From Zasmidium citrigriseum (lineage: Eukaryota; Ascomycota; Dothideomycetes; Mycosphaerellales; Mycosphaerellaceae): DNA of 64,000 bases. The translations under genes and the position numbers were made by a program. Shown here one piece after another: positions 1 to 11,609 of the stretch. The stretch lies in contig NHNW01000089.1 in NCBI GenBank assembly GCA_002786025.1, positions 28,735 through 92,734 of the forward strand, given 5' to 3'. The notes below the pieces were generated by a model. It was not told the origin of the DNA, searched no databases, and was given only the letters and a program-made list of their open reading frames with translations. Each line of letters begins with the position of its first letter. Position 1 is the stretch's first letter.

Positions 1-116
1 CCACCAGAGACGTCAACAAAATTCAGAGGCAGGTGCAGTCTCGCTCTGGCCAGCTTTCTGCCCACCTCACCACCACAAACAACTCTTCCTCCAAGTCGTA
101 CAGCTCGTCCTCCACC

Positions 117-1190
117 ATGGCTCAGACCAACCTGCCCACCCGTGGCGGCTACGATCCCAAGGCCGCCTCCGTCTTCACTCCCCGCAAGATCGGTGCACCA
201 CACACCCTCGAGCACCGCATCTACATCGAGAAGGATGGCGTCCCCGTCTCGCCGTTCCACGACATCCCCCTCTACGCCAACGAGCAGCAGACCGTCCTCA
301 ACATGATCGTCGAGATCCCTCGCTGGACCAATGCGAAGCAGGAGGTCAGTCTTACCACCCTGAGCTCACCGCCACCACACCATGCTCAGCTCCAGCGCCA
401 TTGAGCTACAATCGAGCCATTGACTGACACGCTTCCTTCACAGATCTCCAAGGATGAGGAGCTCAACCCCATCAAGCAGGATACCAAGAAGGGCAAGCTG
501 CGCTTCGTCCGCAACTGCTTCCCTCACAAGGGCTACCTCTGGAACTACGGTGCCTTCCCCCAGACCTGGGAAGACCCCAACGTAACCCACCCCGAGACCA
601 AGCAGAAGGGCGACAACGACCCTCTCGATGTGTGCGAGATCGGCGAGCTCGTCGCCAAGCCTGGTGAGGTCAAGCAGGTCAAGGTCCTGGGTGTCATGGC
701 TCTGCTCGATGAGGGCGAGACCGACTGGAAGATCATTGTCATCGATGTCAACGACCCACTCGCTCCCCGCCTGAACGATATCGAGGACGTTGAGCGCCAC
801 CTCCCTGGCCTTCTCCGTGCCACCAACGAGTGGTTCCGCATCTACAAGATCCCAGACGGCAAGCCTGAGAATCAATTCGCTTTCTCTGGCGAGTGCAAGA
901 ACCGCAAGTACGCTATGGATATCGTGCGTGAGTGTGCCGAAGCTTGGGAGAAGCTCATCACGGGCAAGACGCCAAAGGGTGACATCAACCTGTGAGTCAG
1001 ACACATTAAGCGGAGCATGGGTTGGATGAAGACTGACATATATCCTACCAGCACCAACGTCTCCGTTCCTAACAGCAGCGACCGCGTTGACGCTGCCAAG
1101 CTCAACATCCCACCACACGAGGAGAAGGCCCCGGCACCAATCGACCCCAGCATTGACAAGTGGTTCTACATCTCTGGAGCTTCGGCGTAA
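117..1190 (+). CDS. IPP1: Inorganic pyrophosphatase (soluble, family I), 3 exons
   Basis: Hydrolyses pyrophosphate to two phosphates in the cytosol, pulling biosynthetic reactions forward. Exons read 117-344, 444-991 and 1052-1190, giving about 304 aa; both introns are GT...AG and restore frame exactly. The start ATG sits in a strong context (CCACCATGG). The family I signature is visible as [12 protein letters not shown], whose Asp residues bind the Mg ions, followed by the conserved [11 protein letters not shown] segment and the C-terminal WFYISG typical of fungal and yeast enzymes. The length is close to yeast Ipp1 (287 aa). The gene converges with the OST2 homologue on the opposite strand. 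Identification is secure; only the exact exon edges are inferred. Confidence 0.95.
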
Positions 1191-1697
1191 GCAGTTGCTC
1201 CGTCGTGTACAGCCATGCTAACGTGCAAGAGCCGTGTAGATGGATCATGCCACACGAAATCATAGCTGCGATTGGTGGCAATGAGCTGGCTGAAGGCGGT
1301 CGTCACGACAGCGTTCGAAAAACCTGAATGCTGCAGTGCAGGCCAAGGTGAGGGTTTTATATGAATGATATGAGCACGGTCAACACGGGCACAAAAGCAT
1401 GAGGTTCCTAGGGAACAATTTGAACGCAGAGTAGATAGATGTCAATACAGCCCATTGTGACGTGCAGTCTTCATCCTTCTCATCTTCTCAGCTGACATGT
1501 CGTTGATGATGGTATTTGAATACAGAAGCTGTTGTACATGTTGAGATTTCGGGCTTTGCTGACGCCTCCTGGAATCTGATCCTGCGTCGCTTGAATCGGC
1601 TCTTTCTCGACTCAGCTTTTAGACACTTCTGCTCTGCTTGCTCTTATCCTCAATCGTTCATCTAGTTCCACGCTCCTCTGCTCGCATGGTAAACCGT
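1191..1697. other. Intergenic, convergent 3' ends
   Basis: Region between the stop codons of the pyrophosphatase and OST2 genes. Both 3' untranslated regions must lie here. I see no gene or repeat. Confidence 0.6.
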
Positions 1698-2288
1698 CTA
1701 GTTGATGAAGTTGACACAGAAGAAATGTAGAATCATGCTCCCAAAGACGAAATCCGCGAATGCCCTGTCAATTGTCACAAAATGTCAGCTGCCAGCCTCT
1801 CGCATTTTCTTGGAGACCCCGAAGTGTGGAATATCGGGTCTGAATGCATACCTCTCGTGACTGATCTTCTCAAACTCGCTCTTGTTCGCCGGGTTCGTTT
1901 GAATGCGGAGGGAGGCTGTAAGGACGAATTGGCCGACAGTGGCGCTGAACCCGGAAAGGAAGGCGTTGAAGGGCTGTTATAGATCCGCATCATCAGCATC
2001 TCTTCCGTACAAGACCCGGAGGATATGTCCACGTACGTAGTTCCCCGCAATGACACAATACACAAACTGGATCAATCCCACCAACATAAGAAAGACCATA
2101 AAAGCATCGAGGAGTTTGACGCGTTGCGGGGTGTCGCGGAGGTATTTGGAGTAGATTTGTTCGAGGATCTGGGAGAAGTCTTGAGGGGAGCGGATCGAGG
2201 GCTCGGATTTGGTTGATGGGGTTGTGGATTTTGCGGCGGCGGATTTTGCGGGCGAGGGCATCGCGGCGGACGTCTTTTTGGGCGGCAT
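1698..2288 (-). CDS. OST2: Oligosaccharyltransferase subunit Ost2/DAD1, 3 exons
   Basis: Small membrane subunit of the ER oligosaccharyltransferase complex, which transfers the glycan to nascent proteins. On the minus strand the exons are 2288-2037, 1973-1852 and 1764-1698, giving 146 aa. The unspliced frame is misleading: it runs into intron 1 after AGNY. Splicing joins that to PFNAFLSGFSATVGQFVL and then to AFADFVFGSMILHFFCVNFIN, the classic DAD1 ending. Exon junctions fall in phases 0 and 2 with GT...AG borders. The first exon has a Ser/Pro/Lys-rich N-terminus and then the TPQRVKLLDAF motif before the first membrane segment. I chose the ATG beginning MPPKK; an in-frame ATG at 2354 would add 22 residues. 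The upstream region is shared with the divergent P-type ATPase gene. Confidence 0.92.
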
Positions 2289-3573
2289 TGTGTCGGTTGG
2301 TCGTGTTAAAGAGCGGTGGTGGTAGAAGGAGGCGGATGTGGTTGTCGAGTTCACATGCTGTTGTCCCCAGATGCCAAGCCTTTGGGCAAGCTGTCCTTCG
2401 AGCGTGGTCTGTGCGCGCTGCTGCCCTGACTAGTGCATTCACCTTTCACGAGCTCTATTTCAGCATCACATGCAACCATCTTCGGCCGGAAATGCTGCGA
2501 GTGTGAGCCTTGAGACTCGTTCTACATGGCAGCTCCATCGCCAAAGTTCCAAACATTGGACATAAGTGCTCTGATCCACAGGCAGCTCCAGAGAGCAGAG
2601 AGCAAATCTCACTTCGACTCTTTTGCCTCTCCAGCAATGGACCGAACGAAACACAGACATCGACTGACCTCAGATGACGAGAGGCTTTCGTCTACGATGT
2701 GGGCAGATGCACGAGCTGGGGTCACTCATCGCATTCCCAGCACCGCAATCGCATTTGCCATTGCGCAGCGAAGCTGCCTCTCACGACCCGGGATTGGCAT
2801 TTCCGTTCAACGGGCCCTTCGATGGCGACCGTGAGCGCAATGCTTCTATCATGGGAGATGTTGGGGCGGCGCCTGGCAACCTCCACTAGTCATCGTAGCC
2901 ATTCGCCAAGCAATATCATGGAATGCAAGGTGAATGAGACCGTTCGAAGACTGAAGCGTGCATCGACATCGAGACGCAGGAATTCCGCTCACATTCTTTA
3001 TTTAGAATAGGCTGTTGGGAGTCAGCGTTGGCCAACAAACCGCATAGAAGTCTTCGGCGGCGTACGACCTCATGGCCAGCTTCTATCCCCAGCACAAGCA
3101 ATGCTAACCTGCCTCACGCTCGTCACTACGCCGAGCCTAAGCAATTGCCGAACACAACGTGTCTTACGGTTTATGCAAGATACTTACAAGTGTTGATCCC
3201 ACCAGATCGCTCTCAGCAGGTCTCGACCACAACCCCGAGCCTTACGCGTCCAGCGAAGATCGGACACCCCCAACGTAGCATCACCGCAGAACAACAGCAC
3301 GCCTAAATCTCCTCGAATCCGGTTTGAAGGACAATCGCAAAGTTACGTAAAGACTCCTTCGTGTCATCCACGTTCCAAAAGTGCCTCATAGTCAACCTCG
3401 TTTGGGGTTGAGGTATTTATTTGCTAGCGCCAAGCAAGCTTTGCCTCATGGCCGCTGCATGTCTACCACATGGGACACCGATGCTTGACTGATATAGCCT
3501 TTCTTGGTACTCGATCTTTACATTGATCAGTATTTCAATTCGACATCCTTTTTGAATCCATTGTTCCTTGGGC
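2289..3573. other. Divergent promoter region between OST2 and the P-type ATPase
   Basis: About 1.28 kb between two divergently transcribed genes. Several short open frames overlap here on both strands, but none shows a recognisable domain or consistent coding character. I take the region as regulatory or untranslated leader. Confidence 0.5.
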
Positions 3574-6500
3574 ATGGATCCATCGAAATGGCCGACCGAT
3601 GCTAACATTAGTGAAAAGGGCGTCGACGACAGCGACGAAGTTCGTTTCGACGCTCAACTCCCTACTCGACAAACGCAAATCGCCTGGGACGACGATGAAG
3701 AAGATGAGCGCATTCGTCGCCTGAGTCGTCACCGTCGCGGCGTTTCAATTGGCAGCAACAGTCGCCGACGCTCTGCCAGCCGCGATTCAATCCGAAGTGT
3801 TCGTAGCCGGTACAACGCACAGAATGCGACGATTCCAATCGAGTTCCGTACGCTGTCGTTTCAAGTATCCGCTTCCAAGGATGTGACCGAAAGCAAGGAG
3901 AAGGCTCAAAATCGTTCGGCAAAGAAACACAGCAAGCTCTTCGGTCTACCATTCGGCCTCCCTGCCAAGAAAAAAGATGCAACACACGACAAGCCAGCGA
4001 GGACCTTTGCAGCAGCCGATGAGCATACTGTTGCCATTGACGAATTGTACCAAAGATTCCGAGTCGCTCCCTCGCAGGGCCTGAGTCACGAGGGCGCTTC
4101 AAAGAAACTCCAGGAGTACGGCAAGAACGTGCTGCCATCTCGCAAACCCAACTACCTCAAGCGTCTACTGGGCTATATCTTCGGCGGCTTCTGCTCGATT
4201 CTCTGGATTGGCGTCATTATCTTCTTCATCTGCTGGCGTCCACTTGGCGATCCAGATCCGCAGCCATACAATCTCGGTCTCGCTATCCTCGTTCTGATCG
4301 TCATCTTCTTACAGGCCGGATTCTCCGCGTTCCAGGATTGGTCGACGAGCAAGACGATGAATGCGATCTTAGACATGCTGCCTTCCGATGCGACGGTTCT
4401 GCGAGAAGGCAGCTTTACCACCATCCCCACATCCAACATTGTCGTCGGTGACATTGTCAAGGTGTCGATTGGCGACAAAGTACCAGCAGACATGCGAATC
4501 ATGACGATTTCTGGAGACGTTCGCTTCGACCGCTCGGCCATGACTGGAGAGTCGGAGGAGATTGAGGGCTCGCTCGACTGCTCCAACGACAACTTCCTGG
4601 AGACACGGAATATCGCTTTGATGGGTACCACTGTTACGAATGGGTCGGCGACTGGAGTCATTGTCTTCACCGGTGCCAAGAGTGTCATGGGAGGTATTGC
4701 TGCTGCGACCAGTGACGTTCCGGACCAACCCACCTCCATTCAAAAAGAGGTGAACCGATTTGTCAAAATCATTTGTTGTTTGACGCTTGTTCTGGCGTTG
4801 CTGATTCTGTTGACCTGGGTGGGCTGGCTGCGAGTGGACCACTATTCCTTTATCAATACAGTCGGCATGTTGAACGATGTCATGGGCTGTGTCGTTGCTT
4901 TCATTCCAGAAGGCATGCCTGTTGCCGTCGCTCTGACGCTGATGATGATCGCCCGACGAATGAAGAAGGCCGACGTGCTGCCAAAGAGTCTCGGTACCGT
5001 GGAGATGCTCGGATGTGTCGACGTTATTGCGTCTGATAAGACTGGAACACTGACCTGGAATAAGATGACGGTGAAGAGCGTTGGGTTCGTCGACGAGCTT
5101 CTAACAAGTGTCGAAGCCAAGGAAGAAATGAACAAGGAGAGGGACGATCAGGGCCCGCTGGAGAAGCTGCATCGAGCAGCGTTGCTCTGCAACGAGGCTA
5201 GCTTCGATCCGGTGTCCATGAACAAGCCCGTCGAAGAAAGGCTCACCCACGGCAATCCGACCGATGGTGCCATTCTTCGCTTTGCTGAATCGGCCGCTCC
5301 AGAGAGTGGACTCCAGTCGACATGCCCTCGTGTCGCCCATATCCCATTCAACTCCAAGAACAAGTTCATGATGACTCTGCAAGACGACCAGAACAGCACA
5401 GAAAAGCAGGATGGATCATATCTGGCTTTCGTCAAAGGCGCGCCAGACATCCTACTCCCACGGTGCACTCAATACCTCTCTTACAAGACCGGCCAAGTCT
5501 GTGCTCTTGACGAAGAGGCGAAGCAGTCTTTCTCAGCTTTGCAAGCCAAGTTGTCTCGCAACGCCGAACGAGTCTTGATGCTCTGCCAGAGGCGATACAC
5601 ACCGACCGCACAGCTGGGCTCGAGTGCTTTAGAAGAGGAGATGCTGGAACACTGCCTCGCGGATCTCACCATCATCGGTGTCGTGGGCATCTTTGATCCG
5701 CCTCGACCTGAAATTCCAGATACCGTCGCCTCCTGCCGACGAGCTGGCATTCGATTCTTCATGATGACCGGCGACTTTGGCTTGACGGCTGCAGCTGTCG
5801 CCCGACAGGTTGGAATCTTCAGCGGCGAACGGGATCCTGACACATTCGAGACCGTGACGAGCAGACGTAGGAGCAGCTCCACTCTCTCGAGTGTCAAGGA
5901 CGCAACCAAACACGACGTTGCTCCAACACCCTACAGCAACGAGCGGCTCCTGCTTGAAGGCTCGCAGATCAGTGCCCTGGAAGATGAGGACTGGGACGTT
6001 GCTTGTTCCTACACCGAGATCGTCTTTGCTCGATGCAGCCCGGAACAGAAGCTGCTGATCATTGACCACTTCAAGAAGCGTGGGAGTACCACGGCCGTGA
6101 CTGGCGATGGAGTCAACGACGCCCCTGCCTTGAAAGCCGCAGATGTCGGTGTCGCCATGGCGAGCGGAAGCGACGTAGCGCTGGAAGCTGCTGATCTCGT
6201 CCTCCTTGTAAGTGCTCTCTCCACCAATTCCTTTCTTACTTCGCTGACATTTACTTCCAGGGCACCTTCGACTCCATCATCACCGGCATCCGCCTTGGCC
6301 GTCTCGTCTTCCAAAACCTCCAAAAAGTAATCTCCTACCTCCTACCCGCCGGCTCCTGGTCCGAAATCTGGCCCGTCCTCCTCAACGTCTTCTTCGGCGT
6401 ACCTCTACCCCTCTCCTCCTTCCTCATGATCATAATCTGCGTCTTCACGGACCTGTTCCTCTCCATGAGCCTGATTATGGAAAAGGAAGAGTTCGACCTC

Positions 6501-7067
6501 CTCGACCAACCGCCGCGGAACGTCAAGAAAGACCATCTGATCAATTTGAAGATCTACGCGCAGAGCTACCTCTTCGTCGGTGTCATGGAAACGATCTGCG
6601 CGCATTCGATGTACTTCTTGTACTACTGGCGCTATGCCCGGATTCCGGTTGGTGATCTCTGGTTTGTGTTCGAGCATTACTCGGATGGTTTCCATGGATA
6701 TACTCAGGCCGAGCTCACGCACTTCAATACCGTCGGGCAGAGCGTCTACTTCGTTACGCTCGTCATCCTCCAGCTTGGCAATATCCTTTCAATCCGAAAC
6801 AAGCGACTTTCGATTCTCCAGGCCGATCCCATCAGGAAGGAGAGGAGGAATCCGTGGTTGTTGCTCAGTGCTGCAATCTCGATCTCCATCGCGATTTTCG
6901 TTACGGAGGAGCCGGGTATTCAGAGCTTGTTTGGTACTGGAAGTGTGCCGATTGAGTTTTGGTTCATTCCTATCCCGTTGGCCCTGGGGATTCTGTGTAT
7001 GGACGAGGTGAGGAAGGTGGTTGTGAGGACATGGCCAAAAGGGCCGATCGCCAGAATTGCTTGGTAA
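3574..7067 (+). CDS. P-type cation ATPase, Na+/K+-ATPase alpha-like (type IIC), 2 exons
   Basis: ATP-driven cation pump of the plasma membrane or an endomembrane, about 1146 aa. Exons are 3574-6207 and 6261-7067, with one 53-bp intron near the end of the hinge region. The start is the ATG at 3574 (MDPSKW); the frame is open a little further upstream but without an ATG. The first ~140 residues are a basic, Ser/Arg-rich cytosolic tail. Then come the cation-ATPase N domain, TGES (about residue 324), a PEGMPVAVALTLMM membrane segment that binds ions, the phosphorylated Asp in DKTGTLT (about 488), the ATP-binding KGAPD and the hinge TGDGVNDAPALKAADVGVAM. The LETRNIALMGT and fourth-membrane-helix regions resemble animal Na+/K+-ATPase alpha rather than SERCA, PMR1 or ENA. 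No beta subunit is seen nearby. Transported ions are inferred from family only. Confidence 0.9.
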
Positions 7068-7070
7068 CGA

Positions 7071-7526
7071 TGAGAAGAGAAGATATCCAAGAATTCTATG
7101 AGCTGTACATATGAATAAAAGTTAGATCTTGCCTTTCGACAGACTATGTTCTTTGTTGCTTGTCCCTCTCATTCATCCAAAGCCGAGCTTCGAAATGGGC
7201 ATAGATGGCTCGTCGACTTGGTCTGTATAATCCATGCTTCTCAGCTGTTCACCTTGGAGTTTCAGTGTGATGGAGAAGAAGATTGTCAAAGTCAAGACGC
7301 GACGTGAAGTCGTGTCGTCCATCGGACATTCGGGATCAACCTTTCCCAGAACAGCAGGTGCAAGGCCGCAATTGCCGAGCCGAGCACCAGCATACGAGAG
7401 CTCTCCAGATGGTCAGCCAATCCATATCCTGACAACAACCTCACCTCTTCCCTCTTCGTCTCCCAAACAACTCACCTCCCCCATTCGATGTCGAAAAGCA
7501 CCACCACACAACAACAATCCACAAAA
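7071..7526. other. Intergenic, ATPase 3' end and TMEM14 promoter
   Basis: Contains the presumed ATPase 3' end and the leader of the TMEM14 gene. An open frame from 7234 overlaps the TMEM14 5' end but has no recognisable domain. Confidence 0.45.
7114..7119 (+). terminator. Likely polyadenylation signal AATAAA
   Basis: A canonical AATAAA lies 47 bp after the stop codon of the P-type ATPase, a suitable distance for its mRNA 3' end. This is a sequence match only. Confidence 0.4.
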
Positions 7527-7922
7527 ATGGCAAGTAACCTCCTCATCCCCCCTCCCATACCGCTCCCCGCACCACAACAACACCACCTAACATGCCTTTC
7601 ACAGTCCCTCTCAACCGTCGCCTTCATCCTCGGCACCCTAACCGCCACAGGCGGAATCACAGGCTACGTCCGCGCAGGTTCCATCCCCTCGCTCGTCGCC
7701 GGCTGCAGCGTCGGCGCATTGTACCTCCTCGGCGGCTACCGCATCAACCAGCGAGCTTCGTACGGCGTCGAATTGGCCCTGCTCGCGAGCGTGGTGTTGG
7801 CGGGATCTTCTGTACCGAGGGCGATTAAGGGAGGGTTCAAGCCTTTGCCGACGGGTTTGAGTGTGTTGGCGACTGTGGGGTTGGTGCAGTTTGGGATGGC
7901 ATTTGCGAATAAGTCGAAGTAA
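7527..7922 (+). CDS. TMEM14-family small membrane protein
   Basis: Small multi-pass membrane protein of the Tmemb_14 family (mitochondrial and other membranes; the animal member TMEM14C acts in haem synthesis, though function in fungi is not settled). The family core is clear from about residue 35: TATGGITGYVRAGSIPSLVAG, then GALYLLGGYRINQ, then LALLASVVLAGSSVPRA and a last hydrophobic segment. As drawn it is 131 aa, with a Pro-rich N-terminus unlike the family, so the 5' end is doubtful. A candidate intron (7534-7604, GTAACC...CACAG with a CTAAC branch site) would break the frame from the ATG at 7527, but would join in frame to an upstream ATG at 7234. The real first exon may therefore lie upstream. 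It converges with the kinase gene. Confidence 0.8.
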   Translation: MASNLLIPPPIPLPAPQQHHLTCLSQSLSTVAFILGTLTATGGITGYVRAGSIPSLVAGCSVGALYLLGGYRINQRASYGVELALLASVVLAGSSVPRAIKGGFKPLPTGLSVLATVGLVQFGMAFANKSK

Positions 7923-8251
7923 GAGTGGGAGATGGTAGAGACGATATGAGAGGGGACAAAATGTATGCTATGCGATACGATACCAGCTCGGGAAGACAAA
8001 ATTTTGGAATGAACATCAGATATTGAAGCTTTCGCGAGCCGTTCCATTCATGATACTTATGTGTAGTGGTGGTGGTATCTGTAAAGAGCAACGACAATTC
8101 CGACTACTGCAAAGCCACTTAAGGTCAATACTTCCGGATTCCATAGGTATCAATTGGCAGCTGGCATCCCTCAGCCCGTGCTGCTATCGTCATTCGAACG
8201 CCGTGATTGCAAATCCCCTCCACTTCGAGCAATACTTCATAAGCTGCAATC
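7923..8251. other. Intergenic, convergent 3' ends
   Basis: Short space between the TMEM14 and CaMK stop codons. No gene seen. Confidence 0.5.
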
Positions 8252-9573
8252 TCAATGGGTGTTGGTTTTGCCTGTCGCGTCCTGGATCGTCTTCTTCTGT
8301 TCCTCTTCTGCCTTGATCTCGCGCACTTTGGCAAGGACGACCTATCCGAAATATCAGCACGAGAAATCTCTATGTCGGTTATTTGGATGCTCACCTCTCT
8401 GAAAATTGCACTCTTGGCCAGCTTGGACAAACTCCGCTTCCTTTGCGGTTCATGGTCCTCCGGTGGCTTGAGGCTGGACCTGCTGGCGGTACTATCATGC
8501 CGAGAGTGGCCAGCCTCCTCAGCCGCCGCCTTTGCATCTGCTGGCACGTCCGCCTCCTGAGGGACGTCCTCTTCCTCGTCTTCCTGCATCTTGAGGGCTT
8601 CGATTCGGTTGGCGAGCTTGACGAGCTCCACGCCTCGCCTGAGACGGCAACGTGCCATGTATGCCTTGATCTCTGGCAGCAAGTTGTGGTCGGTGGCACC
8701 CTTGCCAGCAATCCATGGATCTTTCAGCGCTTGCTCACTCGAAGCTCGGTCATGCGGGTCGGGCTTGAGTAGTGAGAGGATAAAGTTCTTGGCCTCCTTC
8801 GATACGTCCTTCCAGTATCGCTCGTGGAACACAACCCGTCCATTCCTCGTCTCGTCGATCAAGTCGTTGAGCGACTCTGATCGGAAAGGAGAGTAACCAC
8901 AGAGCAGGGTGTAGGTGATGACTCCCAACGACCACATGTCGACCGGCTTACTATGGCCCCTCTTGAGCATGACTTCCGGTGCGGCATAGCCGAAGGAGCC
9001 AGCCATCGTCTTCAGTACACCCTCTGGACTGTCGAGATGCTTGGCAATGCCGAAATCTGCGAGAACGAGGTCGGAGTTGGGATCGCGCGTCATGTAGAGG
9101 AGATTCTCTGGCTTCAGATCTCGGTGGACAACATCCTTGGAATGAAGATAGTGGACGGCTTCCAGGACTTGTCTTATGGTCTGAGAGGCATCCTTCTCCG
9201 TAAACTTGCCCTTGTCGCAAATGCGATCGAACAGCTCACCGCCCTGGGCCAGCTCGGTGATGATGTAGTATTTGTCGCGGGACTCGAACCAATCGACGAA
9301 CTTGACAATGTGTGGGTGTTGTAGGGTCTGCAGCATCTCCAGCTCATCGTAGACCATCTGATCGTTGCCCTTGACGTTCTTCTTCAGGATAATCTTTACG
9401 GCAACCTTGCCGGCTGGCCCGTCGGCCTCCTTGACGATACCATAGGTGCCAGCGCCCAGGGTCCGGCCCATGCGATACTTGCTCTTGCGATCATAGCTCT
9501 CGGGTTGGCCGTGCAGCTTGTTCAGCATGCCCTGCACTGGAGGACGAACGGTCAGCTTGAGCTTGGAAGGCAT
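8252..9573 (-). CDS. Ca2+/calmodulin-dependent protein kinase (CaMK family), 2 exons
   Basis: Serine/threonine kinase of the fungal CMK group that acts in calcium signalling and stress responses. Exons on the minus strand are 9573-8395 and 8341-8252, giving 422 aa. The glycine loop GAGTYG and ATP-binding Lys60 (VAVK) are followed by HRDLKPEN with catalytic Asp152, DFG at 173-175, and the APE equivalent in GYAAPEV. An autoinhibitory/calmodulin-binding stretch follows the kinase domain (about 320-355: [19 protein letters not shown]). The frame continues past the donor for 80 codons, but splicing GTGAGC...GATAG gives the family ending [13 protein letters not shown] and a stop at 8252, so the spliced form is preferred. 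It is divergent from the UBE2W-like gene. Confidence 0.92.
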
Positions 9574-10552
9574 GGAGAGGTTGGAGTTGGGGTACTGGAA
9601 GGGTGCGGTGAAGGAGAGCGTTGGCCAGTCATGTTGGTAGGTGGTTACGTATGTTGGTCTGGGATGTGCTGTGTAGGGAGTGAAACGACGGCCTGAGGTT
9701 GAAACAGAGGGTAGGCGAATGGGTAGGGCAGAAGTGTGCGAGATCTTGTCGAAGGGGACGAGAAGAACAGTATCAGACGCTGGAAGGACTCACGCGCCAT
9801 GTTGTATGTCGTTCACTCGGCAGCCTCGAGGCCGCCCTCGCCTTCAATGCTTCTTTCCTGTTGGGCAGGCTTCTTCCTGGTGCTTGCCTCAGGCGAATCT
9901 GGCTTTTCTGCAGTGTCGGACGGCGGGCGAAAAGGTTGGTGTATCGATCGGACTGGAGGTTGCAGCTGAGGTCGAGTGTCCTGAAGGGGTATTCTGGTTC
10001 GCTGGTCGCAGCTGAATGGAGCAACGCCAGCAGCTTTGTCTGCTTTCCAGCTTTCCAGTCGCTCGGAGGCTCCACCAAGCACAGCCCACCAATCTCCAAC
10101 AGGGTCTCGCCCTCAGCCTCAGCGGCCAGCTCAATTGCTGCCTCGTTCGGGGAAGGTATGCGCCTCGTACTCGCGCCGGCAAACGATTGCGGACGGCCTT
10201 GAATTGCTCAATGAGTTTGCTGGATGGAAAATGAGATGCCGGCGTTGATGGTCAAGACGACGAGAGCAACAGTCGCCGTCCCTTCCCCGCGCTTTTGACA
10301 CGTGAACGAATGCAGCAGGTGGGCTGTTGACTGTTGACTGTGAAGCCTGCACGAGCACTCTCCAAAACACCACCACCACAACCAATCTAACACCGCACAC
10401 AATCCACATCTACCTCGACACCATCGCCGTGACAAAATCGCTATCAGACTCCCACGACTCATTCTTCTTTGAGCCATCAGACGACATCAACAACGCGAGT
10501 GACAGAAGACCGCCCATCTTCAAAACGTTGCAAGAGACAGAGAGGCTCAATC
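9574..10552. other. Divergent promoter region, CaMK and E2 genes
   Basis: About 0.98 kb between divergent genes. Overlapping short frames on both strands have no recognisable domain. The last ~250 bp is C/A-rich and looks like an mRNA leader. Confidence 0.5.
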
Positions 10553-11079
10553 ATGGCGGCCATGAGTAGCAAACGGCTACAGAAAGAGCTGATCAAAGTC
10601 CAAACCTCCCTCCCACCAGGCATCACCCTCGTTTCCGCACCAGACCTTAAGACGTGGGAGATGGACATTCGAGTGCTGGACAACCCTCTCTACGACCCAG
10701 AAGAGAACTACCGGCTACAGTTCAGCTTCTCCTCCTCATACCCCATCGAAGCTCCAGAGGTCGTATTCAAACAGCTTGCAAGTCCTCAACGCCGGATACC
10801 CATGCATCCCCATATCTACAGCAACGGGATCATATGTTTGGATCTGCTGGACAGGCAGGGCTGGAGTCCTGTGCACAATGTTGAGTCTATCAGCATCAGC
10901 ATCCAGAGCATGCTGGCGAGCAACACAAAGAATGAGCGTGAGTGATATATTCGAGCCACAAGTGCAGTTTCACCGTGGCTGACATGTTTGCAGGACCTCC
11001 CGGTGACGCCGAGTTCGTTCGATCCAACCGCTCTCGGCCGCGAGACATCAACTTCATGTACCATGACCCGAACGTATGA
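10553..11079 (+). CDS. Ubiquitin-conjugating enzyme E2, UBE2W-like, 2 exons
   Basis: E2 enzyme, 156 aa, exons 10553-10937 and 10994-11079 (intron GTGAGT...GCAG restores the frame as Arg). The UBC fold is clear: LQKELIKVQ at the N-terminus, the SSYPIEAPEV strand, MHPHIYSNGIICLDLL with catalytic Cys95, and the SISIQSMLAS helix. The C-terminus (RPPGDAEFVR...FMYHDPNV) matches the animal UBE2W group (...WYHDDTC), which attaches ubiquitin to protein N-termini, rather than Ubc4/5 or Ubc12. The first ATG (MAAMSSKR) was used; a second lies three codons on. The UBE2W assignment comes from remembered family features, so the E2 call is firmer than the subfamily. Confidence 0.88.
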
Positions 11080-11609
11080 TAATTATCAGGATGATTTGGC
11101 ATGAATGGGTGTATTGGCGGGCGTAGTTTGTTAAGACTACAAAGACATCAGAGGCACGGATTGAGGGTCAAGCAGCATGAGCATGGTGTTCCGGTTGTCA
11201 ACTCGGGCAGGGCGTTGTGTGGTTGTTGAGCTGCAGGTCTTCACGACCTGTATGAATGGGAAATGATGCAACGGCGGTATACATGGCATTGATGACAGAT
11301 GCTGGCACGAGACACTCTTGCAGTACTTGCTAGCAGATACAAGTTTATTGATCCAAAGATATGGACTCCGGAGACAAGTCCTCTTCTGCATCACTCATCA
11401 AATTCGGCTCCACAATCTCCAAGCCAGGGATCGACAAAACAGCCTCGGCCCGCCTGACGGGAACCTCACCTCGTGGCTGCTCGGGTGCATATGTGATCGC
11501 ATCGTCCATGTCATCTTTGATCCGCTGGCAATGGCGTCGACATGGCCTCTCTTACGCCCGCGTCGAAGGTACAATCACCTTCTAACCCGTAGACTCAATA
11601 CTGACATGG
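11080..11609. other. Intergenic, Nudix gene promoter
   Basis: Contains a 74-codon open frame from 11361 ending at 11585 that could include an upstream exon of the Nudix gene, but no splice model gave a convincing join. Nothing else is seen. Confidence 0.4.

Noticed and set aside
438..1118. Long reverse frame across the pyrophosphatase gene
   Set aside because: Shadow of the real coding exons on the plus strand.
1993..2442. Alternative 149-aa reverse frame over OST2
   Set aside because: Wrong register; the spliced DAD1 sequence in the other frame explains the region.
3568..3573. Two extra codons upstream of the ATPase ATG
   Set aside because: The codon at 3568 is TTG, not ATG; the first ATG in frame is at 3574.
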